Assembly (NCBI RefSeq): GCF_963678635.1
Contig: NC_087071.1
Location: 2,842,537 to 2,906,536 of the forward strand
Origin: Symsagittifera roscoffensis
Taxonomy: Eukaryota > Xenacoelomorpha > Acoela > Convolutidae
DNA length: 64,000 nt
Direction of reading: 5' to 3'
Part shown: piece by piece, positions 49,465 through 60,107 of the stretch
Layout: each line of letters opens with the position of its first letter
How positions within the stretch are numbered: the stretch's first letter is position 1
The notes under the pieces: generated by a model
The model's database searches: none
What the model was told of the DNA's origin: nothing
What the model saw: only the letters and a program-made list of their open reading frames with translations
Translations under genes and position numbers: made by a program

Positions 49465-49990
49465 GCTCAAAATACCTCGTTTTGACTTCCCAGTAGATGA
49501 GGTTGAGCTGCACAAGTTCGGTGATAGCTCTTTGGACGTTTTCTGTTCTGTAGCATTCCTTCGAGCTCAGAAAAACGCCTATTCTAGATGTCAACTAGCG
49601 TTTGTCTTCGGTAAAGCAAGAGTAGCCCCGTTGAAGATGCTTTCAATTCCGAAGTAAGAACTTCAAGCTGCGCTTCTTGCTAGTCGCCTGAAGGATGATA
49701 TCGAGAAAGGTCTGACACTGAGTATTTCCAAAGTGTTCATGTGGATTGACAGCACTACAGTCCTTCAGTGGTTGAACTCGACAAGCAAACAGCCCGTCTG
49801 GCGACAACATCAATTGAACAATGGTTTCATGTTTTGAGTGAAACCAACCCCGCTGACACCCGAACCAGAGGTATTATCAAGCATAGCAGTTGGGTAATCG
49901 ACCCTTCCTTTTTGAAAACTTCTGGCCTTTCAATCCAAATAGCGAAGTTACTGATAAAGATAGACTGGATGGTCCGGTCTACGATCTAAA
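49379..49990 (+). pseudogene. BEL/Pao RNase H region (broken)
   Basis: After a frame change near 49450 the sequence encodes LHKFGDSSLDVFCSVAFLR, LAFVFGKARVAPLK and, past a TAA at 49655, a segment with MWIDSTTVLQWL (about 49740). Then comes WFHVLSETNPADTRTRG in another frame. FGDSS and IDSTTVLQW carry RNase H catalytic Asp positions. NPAD is the usual end of this domain. Confidence 0.8.
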
Positions 49991-50169
49991 TGAAGGTTTA
50001 GAGGTCTCTTCAAACTTTCCGTGCACTGCAGTTTCGACTGACTTTGCCCACCCTTGGGAAGAGTATGGCTCGTTCTCCAAGATAAAGCGGCTGGTCGCAA
50101 ATATGTTGAGACTCTCACCTAGCAAAACAATTCAGATCGCCAGATAAGGCCATCATTGATCCAGCATAA

Positions 50170-51525
50170 CTTGTCATTACAGTGGAAAAACGTTTGCACC
50201 TTTTTCAATTAGAGTCATTCCCACCTGAATGTAAGAATTAGAAGCTGGAAAACATGTAAAAACATCTAGCCGTATATCATCTCATCCGCCTTTTTGTCGG
50301 ACCGAAAGGTTTAAACAGATCTACCTGCTGTATCCAACGTCTCTCCGCAACCGATTCGAAACTCGCCTAATCCGATTGATTCTCCTTTTTTATCACATTA
50401 TTCACGAACATCAGTCCGTCGACTACCTTCGTTCCGTCATTCATCAACAATTTGTTGTAATACACTTGAGATCTGCACTAAGAGTTATTGAAACACATTC
50501 CGTATGCTGTAGAAAGCGCAAAGCGAAAACCGTTACTCCAATGATGTCTCACTTTCCCGTGGAGCGTCTAGGTTACCGCCAGCCACCGTTCTCGAACTGC
50601 GGCATCGATTATTTTGGATCATTTCAGGACATCATTCGTCGATCTTCCGAGAAACGCTGATGTTTTCTATTTACTTGCTTATAGACTCGCCCAATTCAAT
50701 TTGAGTTGGTTCCATCCATGGACACAAGTTCATGTGTGGTGGCTATTGAGCGCTTTTTTTCTAGGCGAGGAACACCCTCAATTATTTGGTCGGATAACGG
50801 AACAAACTTTATAGGAGCCGAAAAAGAGCTTCTTATGTGCATCAAAAATTGGAATGCAGAAGCTCCACTGTCGCTCATACACAAAGGCATTAAGTAGAAG
50901 TATAATCCGCCAAGTGCACCACATCAAGGTGGAGCATGGAAGCGAATGGTGCGCAGTTGTGAGAGCGTGTTTTATACAATCTTAGGGTCAAGAAAGTTGA
51001 CCTATGAGATTTTGAACACAACCATGTGCCTAGTTGAAGGTTCAATAAACGCCCGTTTGCTCGCCCATGTTTCTGACGACACAGATAGTCATGAGGTTTT
51101 AGATGTGCTGATCATTTCCTTTTAGATCAGCACAGTCTAGCGTTTCCGTCTTTAAGGTCGAGTTAGAACTATTCTCACTCTAAACGCTATGCCCGTGCGC
51201 AGTCGTACGCAAACGCAGTTTGGCAGCGATGGTTAGGCGAGTACGTCCCTACACTCAATAAAAGAGTTAAGAGGCATGCTCCTACCGAAGATTTTTTGAA
51301 AACGGGAGATATGGTGTGGTTAGTTGAATCCACTAGCCCTGGATGGTCTAGGCGAGGAACACCCTCAATTCTAGGCGAGGAACCTAGACAACTAGCAATC
51401 ATAATGTCGCTAGACTACGGCAAAGTCAACACCGCCCGCTCTGCAAACCTAAGGACTGTTTCCGGAAACTACACTCGGCCGCTCGTTAAGCTCGTTCCGG
51501 TTCTCGCTTCTTCGGGGGTGGAGGA
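50170..51525 (+). pseudogene. BEL/Pao integrase (broken)
   Basis: The zinc-binding region is poorly kept. The core reads FPVERLGYRQPPFSNCGIDYFG (first Asp, 50585; quoted pieces joined by position), WSDNGTNFIGAEKELL (second Asp and Glu, 50790-50835) and PHQGGAWKRMVRS (50925). The C-terminal SH3-like tail has DMVWLVES and SGNYTRPLVKL. About seven stops or shifts are seen. A 23-bp filler at 51349-51371 is copied from 50761. Confidence 0.85.
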
Positions 51526-51779
51526 TGTTAATGCAATATAGCATTAAAGTTGAAAGTATAGTATAAAATCAGTATAGTTGCTTAGCAATACCAGCTATAT
51601 AGCTCAGCGTATACATAGTGCCCTCCTTGGAGTTCGGCGTGGGTTCGATTCTCAGCTAAGTCGTTTTATTTGAGAATCATATTTGAGCCGAACCAGACAG
51701 AGCATAAAATACTAACATTTTTATCGGTTCAAAATTGTTTTGCAATTGAGTCTCTGTTAATTAAACTGCCTGAACTAAA
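51526..51779 (+). mobile_element. 3' LTR of BEL/Pao element (truncated)
   Basis: Starts TGTTAATGCAATATAGC directly after a purine tract. The last 150 bp or so of the LTR are missing. It holds the best preserved tRNA-like segment (about 51580-51660), with A box-like TAGCTCAGCG and B box GGTTCGATTCT. Confidence 0.75.
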
Positions 51780-52574
51780 TTACTATTGAAGAAGAATCAC
51801 GAGACTTAGATGAAATTTCACGAAATACTAAATATTCGATTCCGATTCCGCCTTTTTGATTCAAATTAGGTATATATCTTTCTTTAATCAGAACATATTC
51901 CTGCAAAGATTTTTTGAAGTCACTATTCATAATAGGAACCCTAAGCTAAATGGCCATAGCTTAAGCAAACTTTAGCGTACGCTTACTGGAGCTTTTTTTG
52001 GTGCAAAAAGTTTTGCAGCTTGAAAAAAAATGGTTGATCTGGGTCAAATCAAAACTAATTCAGAAAAATAATTTATTCAGTAATTTTATGTTTGAAAAAA
52101 TTATCGCAAAATCAAAAAATTGATACAAACCGCGAGTCAAATTGAAAAGAAGTTAATTAAACAAAATCTGTGGGAAATATTCTAAAGCCGGTGTATTGGT
52201 TATAAGACATTTTCAAATTTGCTTTCTTTTTTTTTTAAAGTATCAAAATTTGGCAAGAAAAAGCTTTTAAAAAATAAAAGTCCGAGTAAGCAGACTTACA
52301 AATTTAAATAAGCAAACTTACGAAAAATCTGACGGTTACCGATCTGTTGCTTATTAGCTGCTTTTGGAACTCAACCCTGAAAATTTTTCGTTTTCGAAAA
52401 AAAAAATCCCTTATTTGGATAAAAATATCTTGAACTATGTCATATACAAAAGTTTTTATACAAGCATTTTTTATATACACGACATTTTTCAAATTATTTA
52501 TGCACAAAAAAAATGAATTTATTCAAAAAAAAACCTTTTGGGTTGAACTCCAATGCAGCAAACATAGCAGTAAA
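51780..52574. other. AT-rich stretch between BEL element and 5S array
   Basis: No gene or repeat recognised. It is the left boundary of the 5S array. Confidence 0.4.
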
Positions 52575-52646
52575 ACCAGGCCCAATGTTGCTTAACTTCG
52601 GTGATCGGACGAGAACCGGTGCATTCAACATGGTATGGTCGTAGGC
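52575..52646 (-). pseudogene. 5S rRNA, truncated (array edge)
   Basis: Only the first 72 nt of the RNA (minus) are present; the 3' part is replaced by unrelated DNA. It marks the left end of the array. Confidence 0.9.
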
Positions 52647-53000
52647 ATTTGAGTTACTTCGCTTTCATTTATAACCTTACTAGCATATGTCTATGTACAC
52701 TACTTTTAAAACACTCGCCCTCGCGCGAGAGTAAAAATATGCTCTTATACCATGTAAAATTTTGCACGCTCACGTTATAATTTATGCATTTCAAACAAAA
52801 TTTTGAAAATTGACATTGTTTGGAATTTTTTTGGCCCAATGTGTTTTATGGCCAAATCGGCTGGTCAAAACCTATGGAGCGTGTACAAGGTGCCTTGAAT
52901 GACCATCCATGGCATGAGAGCCGCACATTCACTGTAAGTGGCATATGATTGAATACCAGCCAGGATACTGTCAGTTGCTTTTAGCCTAATTGTTGTGATA

Positions 53001-53071
53001 AACTTATTAAATAGGTAAGTATTCAAATCTGTTTGATAAGTTTTCTTTGAATGCACTCTGCGACAGCAGAG
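53001..53071 (+). ncRNA. Spliced-leader RNA candidate, unit 0
   Basis: Layout on plus: leader end AACTTATTAAATAG, donor GTAAGTAT, then an arm that pairs with the leader (here CTGTTTGATAAGTT, two U-G pairs). A U-rich Sm-like site AGTTTTCTTTGA follows, then the hairpin CTCTGC-GACA-GCAGAG. Leader paired across a strong donor, then Sm site and 3' hairpin is the classic SL RNA plan. SL RNA donates a short capped leader to mRNA 5' ends. The 5' end is not fixed and lies upstream of the start given. Confidence 0.7.
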
Positions 53072-53432
53072 GGCAGCCCAATTCTCTTGAAAAACGCAAG
53101 AAAAAAAATTGCACCAATTTAAAAATTAGCTTTTAGGCCGATTTTCGTCCAAAATGGCCGAATTTCGGGTCCCCCCAAATTTTCAACTGATGATTACTCC
53201 ACGTACACTTGAGCTACAAACGTCGTTTTGGGCTCGTTGGAATTTTCCTGAGCTCAAACTTATGAAACGAGATGAAAAAATGAACTTTGAACGAAAACAA
53301 AAACAAAAATTCTGATGATTTCATTTTTTGCACCACGCTCGATTAGGCTTTACTTTTTGACATGACCGAACTTTAAACAGCAATAACTCTTAGCGCATAA
53401 AAGTAAAAGAGTTACTTTTGCTTTAAATAAAA

Positions 53433-53550
53433 GCCTACAACACCTGGTGTTCCCAGGCGGTCTCCCATCCAAGTACTTACCAGGCCCAATGTTGCTTAAC
53501 TTCGGTGATCGGACGAGAACCGGTGCATTCAACATGGTATGGTCGTAGGC
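53433..53550 (-). rRNA. 5S rRNA, copy 1
   Basis: 118 nt on minus, with complementary ends (GCCTAC with GTAGGC) and the conserved blocks AAGTTAAGCAACATTGGGC and TACTTGGATGGGAGACCGC, which hold the internal Pol III promoter. RNA component of the large ribosomal subunit. One change in the 3' half (GGTAAGTAC for GGTTAGTAC). It is followed by TTTT, the Pol III stop. Confidence 0.95.
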
Positions 53551-53570
53551 ATTTGAGTTACTCTGCTTTC

Positions 53571-53577
53571 ATTTATA
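53571..53577 (-). promoter_or_regulatory. TATA-like box upstream of 5S (copy 1 as example)
   Basis: TATAAAT lies at -27 to -21 relative to the 5S start. It is kept in every unit, with the only nearby change being TATAAC or TATATC flanks. Upstream TATA boxes assist 5S transcription in several invertebrates. Confidence 0.55.
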
Positions 53578-53623
53578 TCCTTACTAGCATATGTCTATGT
53601 ACACTACTTTTAAAACACTCGCC

Positions 53624-53633
53624 CTCGCGCGAG
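53624..53633. promoter_or_regulatory. CTCGCGCGAG palindrome upstream of 5S (copy 1 as example)
   Basis: A perfect 10-bp GC palindrome at about -74 to -83 from the 5S start, present unchanged in all ten units in otherwise AT-rich spacer. It lies between the divergent 5S and SL genes. Function unknown. Confidence 0.45.
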
Positions 53634-53897
53634 AGTAAAAATATACCATGTAAAATTTTGCACGCTCACGTTTATAATTTATGCATTTCAAACAAAATTT
53701 TGAAAATTGACATTGTTTGGAATTTTTTTGGCCCAATGTGTTTTATGGCCAAATCGGCTGGTCAAAACCTATGGAGCGTGTACAAGGTGCCTTGAATGAC
53801 CATCTATGGCATGATAGCCGCACATTCACTGTAAGTGGCATATGATTGAATACCAGCCAGGATACTGTCAGTTGCTTTTAGCCTAACTGTTGTGATA

Positions 53898-53968
53898 AAC
53901 TTATTAAATAGGTAAGTATTCAAATCTATTTGATAAGTTTTCTTTGAATGCACTCTGCGACAGCAGAG
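53898..53968 (+). ncRNA. Spliced-leader RNA candidate, unit 1
   Basis: Stem I is 14 bp (13 standard pairs and one U-G) and the 3' hairpin is perfect. Together with unit 2 this is the best-formed copy. The donor GT is at 53912. Confidence 0.75.
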
Positions 53969-54701
53969 GGCAGCCCAATTCTCTTGAAAAAAGCAAGAAA
54001 AAAATTGCACTAACTTAAAAGTTAGCTTTTAGGCCGATTTTCGTCCAAAATGGCCGAAATTCGGGTCCCCCCAAATTTTCAACTGATGATTACTCCACGT
54101 ACACTTGAGCTACAAACGTCGTTTTGGGCTCGTTGGAATTGTCCTGAGCTCAAATTTATGAAACGAGATGAAAAAATGAACTTTGAACGAAAACAAAACA
54201 AAAATTCTGATAATTTCATTTTTTGCACCACGCTCGATTAGGCTTAACTTTTTGGCATCACCGAGATTTCAAAAGCTTATAACTTTGTGTTGGACCGACG
54301 AAATCGGTTAATTTTTTCAGTCCCCAAGATTTGACTATGATCTTACGAGCCAAATAATAAAATTTGGAAATTTTAAAATTTTTGGGCAAGTTATGGCCGT
54401 TCGCGCAATTCACCAGGCTCGATTGGGCTTATTTTTTTGACATCACCGAAATTCAAAAGGCTACAACTCAAAGACCCCAAAAGTTATCTCCAATATTTTT
54501 GACCAATCAGCAGCTGATTGTACACAAAATTGATACTGCAAAAGACATTTTTCGGTTTTCTATTGTTTTGGACAAAATTTGACCCATTGAAAATTTTTGC
54601 ACCACGCTCGATTAGGCTTTACTTTTTGACATGACCGAACTTTAAACAGCAATAACTCTTAGCGCATAAAAGTAAAAGAGTTACTTTTGCTTTAAATAAA
54701 A

Positions 54702-54819
54702 GCCTACAACACCTGGTGTTCCCAGGCGGTCTCCCATCCAAGTACTAACCAGGCCCAATGTTGCTTAACTTCGGTGATCGGACGACAACCGGTGCATTTA
54801 ACATGGTATGGTCGTAGGC
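54702..54819 (-). rRNA. 5S rRNA, copy 2
   Basis: 118 nt with two changes from the consensus of copies 6, 7 and 9 (GTTGTCGTCC for GTTCTCGTCC, and TTAAATGC for TTGAATGC). TTTT terminator present. Confidence 0.93.
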
Positions 54820-55165
54820 ATTTGAGTTACTCCGCTTTCATTTATATCCCCACTAGCATATGTCTATGTACACTACTTTTAAAACACTCGCCCTCGCGCG
54901 AGAGTAAAAATATACCATGTAAAATTTTGCACGCTCACGTTATAATTTATGCATTTCAAACAAAATTTTGAAAATTGACATTGTTTGGAATTTTTTTGGC
55001 CCAATGTGTTTTATGGCCAAATCGGCTGGTCAAAACCTATGGAGCGTGTACAAGGTGCCTTGAATGACCATCTATGGCATGATAGCCGCACATTCACTGT
55101 AAGTGGCATATGATTGAATACCAGCCAGGATACTGTCAGTTGCTTTTAGCCTAACTGTTGTGATA

Positions 55166-55236
55166 AACTTATTAAATAGGTAAGTATTCAAATCTATTTG
55201 ATAAGTTTTCTTTGAATGCACTCTGCGACAGCAGAG
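55166..55236 (+). ncRNA. Spliced-leader RNA candidate, unit 2
   Basis: Same as unit 1 over the whole leader, stem, Sm-like site and hairpin. Confidence 0.75.
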
Positions 55237-55965
55237 GGCAGCCCAATTCTCTTGAAAAAAGCAAGAAAAAAAATTGCACTAAGTTAAAAGTTAGCTTTTA
55301 GGCCAATTTTCGTCCGAAATGGCCGAAATTCGGGTCCACATAAATTTTCAACTGATGATTACTCCACGTACACTTGAGCTACAAACGTCGTTTTGGGCTC
55401 GTTGGAATTGTCCTGAGCTCAAATTTATGAAACGAGATGAAAAAAATGAACTTTAAAAAAAAAAAAATTTTGATAATTTCATTTTTTGCACCACGCTCGA
55501 TTAGGCTTAACTTTTTGGCCTCACCGAGATTTCAAAAGCTTATAACTTTGTGTTGGACCGACGAAATCGGTTCATTTTCTCAGTCCCCCAAGATTTGACT
55601 ATGATCTTACAATCCAAATAATAAAATTTGGAAATTTTAAAATTTTTGGGCAAGTTATGGCCGTTCGCGCAATTCACCAGGCTCGATTGGGCTTATTTTT
55701 TTGACATCACCGAAATTCAAAAGGCTATAACTCAAAGACTCCAAAAGTTATCTCCATTATTTTTGGCCTATCAGCAGCTGATTGTACACAAAATTGATAC
55801 TGCAAAAGAAATTTTTCGGTTTTCTATTGTTTTGGACAGAATTTGACCCATTGAAAATTTTTGCACCACGCTCGATTAGGCTTAACTTATTGACATCACC
55901 GAACTTTAAACAGCAATAACTCTTAGCGCATAAAAGTAAAAGAATTACTTTTGCTTTAAATAAAC

Positions 55966-56084
55966 GCCTACAATACCTGGTGTTCCCAGGCGGTCTCCCA
56001 TCCAAGTACTAACCATGGCCAAATGTTGCTTAACTTCGGTGATCGGACGAGAACCGGTGCATTCAACATGGTATGGTCGTAGGC
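55966..56084 (-). rRNA. 5S rRNA, copy 3
   Basis: 119 nt. A one-base insertion and a change occur in the middle (CATTTGGCCATGG for CATTGGGCCTGG). The downstream TTTT is changed to GTTT. It may be a variant or a pseudogene. Confidence 0.88.
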
Positions 56085-56439
56085 ATTTGAGTTACTCCGC
56101 TTTCATTTATATCCTTACTAGCATTTGTCTATGTACACTTCTTTTAAAAATACTTGCCCTCGCGCGAGAGTAAAAATATGCTCTTATACCATGTAAAATT
56201 TTGCACGCTCACGTTATAATTGATGCATTTCAAACAAAATTTTGAAAATTGACATTGTTTGGAATTTTTTTGGCCCAATGTGTTTTATGGCCAAATCGGC
56301 TGGTCAAAACCTATGGAGCGTGTACAAGGTGCCTTGAATGACCATCTATGGCATGATAGACGCACATTCACTGTAAGTGACATATGATTGAATACCAGCC
56401 AGGATACTGTCAGTTGCTTTTAGCCTAATTGTTGTGATA

Positions 56440-56510
56440 AACATATTAAATAGGTAAGTATTCAAAACTATTTGATAAATTTTCTTTGAATGCACTCTGC
56501 GACAGCAGAG
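56440..56510 (+). ncRNA. Spliced-leader RNA variant, unit 3
   Basis: The leader reads AACATATTAAATAG and the arm CTATTTGATAAATT, giving two mismatches near the stem base. Donor and 3' hairpin are intact, and the Sm-like site is AATTTTCTTTGA. It could be a variant leader class. Confidence 0.6.
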
Positions 56511-57127
56511 GGCAGCCCAATTCTCTTGAAAAATGCAAGAAAAAAAATTGCACCAATTTAAAAATTAGCTTTTAGGCCGATTTATGAAACAAGATGAAAA
56601 AATGAACTTAGAACGAAAAAAAAACAAAAATTTTGATAATTTCATTTTTTGCACCACGCTCGATTAGGCTTAACTTTTTGGCCTCACCGAGATTTCAAAA
56701 GCTTATAACTTTGTGTTGGACCGACGAAATCGGTTAATTTTTTCAGTCCCCAAGATTTGACTATGATCTTACGAGCCAAATAATAAAATTTGGAAATTTT
56801 AAAATTTTTGGGCAAGTTATGGCCGTTCGCGCAATTCACCAGGCTCGATTGGGCTTATTTTTTTGACATCACCGAAATTCAAAAGGCTATAACTCAAAGA
56901 CTCCAAAAGTTATCTCCATTATTTTTGGCCTATCAGCAGCTGATTGTACACAAAATTGATACTGCAAAAGAAATTTTTCGGTTTTCTATTGTTTTGGACA
57001 AAATTTGACCCATTGAAAATTTTTGCACCACGCTCGATTAGGCTTAACTTATTGACATCACCGAACTTTAAACAGCAATAACTCTTAGCGCATAAAAGTA
57101 AAAGAATTACTTTTGCTTTAAATAAAC

Positions 57128-57246
57128 GCCTACAATACCTGGTGTTCCCAGGCGGTCTCCCATCCAAGTACTAACCATGGCCAAATGTTGCTTAACTTCG
57201 GTGATCGGACGAGAACCGGTGCATTCAACATGGTATGGTCGTAGGC
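57128..57246 (-). rRNA. 5S rRNA, copy 4
   Basis: Identical to copy 3, including the insertion and the GTTT change, so the unit was copied recently. Confidence 0.88.
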
Positions 57247-57601
57247 ATTTGAGTTACTCCGCTTTCATTTATATCCTTACTAGCATTTGTCTATGTACAC
57301 TTCTTTTAAAAATACTTGCCCTCGCGCGAGAGTAAAAATATGCTCTTATACCATGTAAAATTTTGCACGCTCACGTTATAATTGATGCATTTCAAACAAA
57401 ATTTTGAAAATTGACATTGTTTGGAATTTTTTTGGCCCAATGTGTTTTATGGCCAAATCGGCTGGTCAAAACCTATGGAGCGTGTACAAGGTGCCTTGAA
57501 TGACCATCTATGGCATGATAGACGCACATTCACTGTAAGTGACATATGATTGAATACCAGCCAGGATACTGTCAGTTGCTTTTAGCCTAATTGTTGTGAT
57601 A

Positions 57602-57672
57602 AACATATTAAATAGGTAAGTATTCAAAACTATTTGATAAATTTTCTTTGAATGCACTCTGCGACAGCAGAG
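57602..57672 (+). ncRNA. Spliced-leader RNA variant, unit 4
   Basis: Identical to unit 3. Confidence 0.6.
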
Positions 57673-58290
57673 GGCAGCCCAATTCTCTTGAAAAATGCAA
57701 GAAAAAAAATTGCACCAATTTAAAAATTAGCTTTTAGGCCGATTTATGAAACAAGATGAAAAAATGAACTTAGAACGAAAAAAAAACAAAAATTTTGATA
57801 ATTTCATTTTTTGCACCACGCTCGATTAGGCTTAACTTTTTGGCATCACCGAGATTTCAAAAGCTTATAACTTTGTGTTGGACCGACCAAATTGGTTCAT
57901 TTTCTCAGTCCCCCAAGATTTGACTATGATCTTACGATCCAAATAATAAAATTTGGAAATTTTAAAATTTTTGGGCAAGTTATGGCCGTTCGCGCAATTC
58001 ACCAGGCTCGATTGGGCTTATTTTTTTGACATCACCGAAATTCAAAAAGCTATAACTCAAAGACCCCAAAAGTTATCTCCATTATTTTTGGCCTATCAGC
58101 AGCTGATTGCACACAAAATTGATACTGCAAAAGACATTTTTCGGTTTTCTATTGTTTTGGACAAAATTTGACCCATTGAAAATTTTTGCACCACGCTCGA
58201 TTAGGCTTAACTTTTTGACATCACCGAACTTTAAACAGCAATAACTCTTAGCGCATGAAAGTAAAAGAATTACTTTTGCTTTAAATAAAC

Positions 58291-58408
58291 GCCTACAATA
58301 CCTGGTGTTCCCAGGCGGTCTCCCATCCAAGTACTAACCAGGCCCAATGTTGCTTAACTTTGGTGATCGGACGAGAACCGGTGCATTCAACATTGTATGG
58401 TCGTAGGC
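58291..58408 (-). rRNA. 5S rRNA, copy 5
   Basis: 118 nt without the insertion, but with changes CACCAAAG and CATACAATG, and the weak GTTT terminator. Confidence 0.9.
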
Positions 58409-58762
58409 ATTTGAGTTACTCCGCTTTCATTTATATCCTTACTAGCAAATGTCTATGTACATTACTTTTATAACACTCGCCCTCGCGCGAGAGTAAAAAT
58501 ACGCTCTTATACCCATGTAAAATTTTGCACGCTCACGTTATAATTTATGCATTTCAAACAAAATTTTGAAAATTGACATTGTTTGGAATTTTTTGACCCA
58601 ATGTGTTTTATGGCCAAATCGGCTGGTCAAATCCTATGGAGCGTGTACAAGGTGCCTTGAATGACCATCTATGGCATGATAGCCGCACATTCACTGTAAG
58701 TGGCATATGATTGAATACCAGCCAGGATACTGTCAGTTGCTTTTAGCCTATTTGTTGTGATA

Positions 58763-58833
58763 AACTTATTAAATAGGTAAGTATTCAAAACTATTGGATA
58801 AATTTTCTTTGAATGCACTCTGTGACAGCGGCG
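58763..58833 (+). ncRNA. Spliced-leader RNA candidate, unit 5 (weak)
   Basis: The leader and donor match units 1 and 2, but the arm (CTATTGGATAAATT) has two mismatches and the hairpin is CTCTGT-GACA-GCGGCG, poorly paired. Possibly a pseudogene. Confidence 0.5.
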
Positions 58834-59564
58834 GGCAGCCCATTCTCTTGAAAAATGCAAGAAAAAAAATTGCAACAATTTAAAAATTAGCTTTTAGGCC
58901 GATTTTCGTCCAAATGGCCGAAATTCGGGTCCCCCCAAATTTTCAACTGATGATTACTCCAGCTACACTTGAGCTACAAACGTCGTTTTGGGCTCGTTGG
59001 AATTGTCCTGAGCTCAAATTTATGAAACAAGATAGAAAAGTGAACTTAGAACGAAAAAAAAAATAAAAATGTTGATAGTTTCATTTTTTGCACCACGCTC
59101 GATTAGGCTTAACTTTTTGGCATCACCGAGATTTCAAAAGCTTATAACTTTGTGTTGGACCGACGAAATTGGTTCATTTTCTCAGTCCCCCAAGATTTGA
59201 CTATGATCTTACGATCCAAATAATAAAATTTGGAAATTTTGAAATTTTTGGGCAAGTTATGGCCGTTCGCGCTATTCACCAGGCTCGATTGGGCTTAATT
59301 TTTTGACATCACCGAAATTCAAAAAGCTATAACTCAAAGACCCCAAAAGTTATCTCCATTATTTTTGGCCTATCAGCAGCTGATTGCACACAATTGATAC
59401 TGCAAAAAAAAAATTCGGTTTTCTATTGTTTTGGCCAAAATTTGACCCATTGAAAATTTTTGCACCACGCTCGATTAGGCTTAACTTTTTGACATCACCG
59501 AACTTTAAACAGCAATAACTCTTAGCGCATAAAAGTAAAAGAATTACTTTTGCTTTAAATAAAA

Positions 59565-59682
59565 GCCTACAACACCTGGTGTTCCCAGGCGGTCTCCCAT
59601 CCAAGTACTAACCAGGCCCAATGTTGCTTAACTTCGGTGATCGGACGAGAACCGGTGCATTCAACATGGTATGGTCGTAGGC
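59565..59682 (-). rRNA. 5S rRNA, copy 6 (consensus)
   Basis: Identical to copies 7 and 9; the likely functional sequence. TTTT terminator present. Confidence 0.96.
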
Positions 59683-60036
59683 ATTTGAGTTACTCCGCTT
59701 TCATTTATATCCTTACTAACATATGTCTATGTACACTACTTTTAAAACACTCGCCCTCGCGCGAGAGTAAAAATATGCTCTTATACCATGTAAAATTTTG
59801 CACGCTCACGTTATAATTTATGCTTTTCAAACTAAATTTTGAAAACTGACATTGTTTGGAGTTTTTTCGACCCAATGTGTTTTATGGCCAAATCGGCTGG
59901 TCAAAACCTATGGAGCGTGTACAAGGTGCCATGAATGACCATCTATGGCTTGATAGCCGCACATTCACTGTAAGTGGCATATGATTGAATACCAGCCAGG
60001 ATACTGTCAATTGCTTTTAGCCTAATTGTTGTGATA

Positions 60037-60107
60037 AACTTATTAAATAGGTAAGTATTCAAATCTATTTGATAAGTTTTCTTTGAATGCACTCTGCGAC
60101 AGCGGAA
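60037..60107 (+). ncRNA. Spliced-leader RNA candidate, unit 6
   Basis: Stem I is as good as in units 1 and 2. The hairpin strand is GCGGAA, keeping four or five pairs with one U-G. Confidence 0.68.

Larger units (their letters stand above)
47452..51779 (+). mobile_element. BEL/Pao LTR retrotransposon, longer copy
   Basis: 5' LTR 47452-47862, primer-binding site from 47871, an internally deleted gag, pol, polypurine tract (GGGGGTGGAGGA) ending at 51525, and a 3' LTR of about 254 bp from 51526 that breaks off at about 51779. The order RT, RNase H, integrase and the motifs found identify BEL/Pao. Many stops and shifts make it non-autonomous. Most of gag and the protease are missing. Confidence 0.85.

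Noticed and set aside
53900-53930. U1 snRNA gene on minus (ATACTTACCT)
   Set aside because: The match is just the complement of a perfect splice donor; the bases that follow do not resemble U1.
53915-53945. Similarity of the SL arm CTATTTGATAAG to the short leader I recall from Ciona
   Set aside because: It is on the intron side of the stem and not followed by GT, so it cannot be the leader; likely coincidence of AT-rich sequence.
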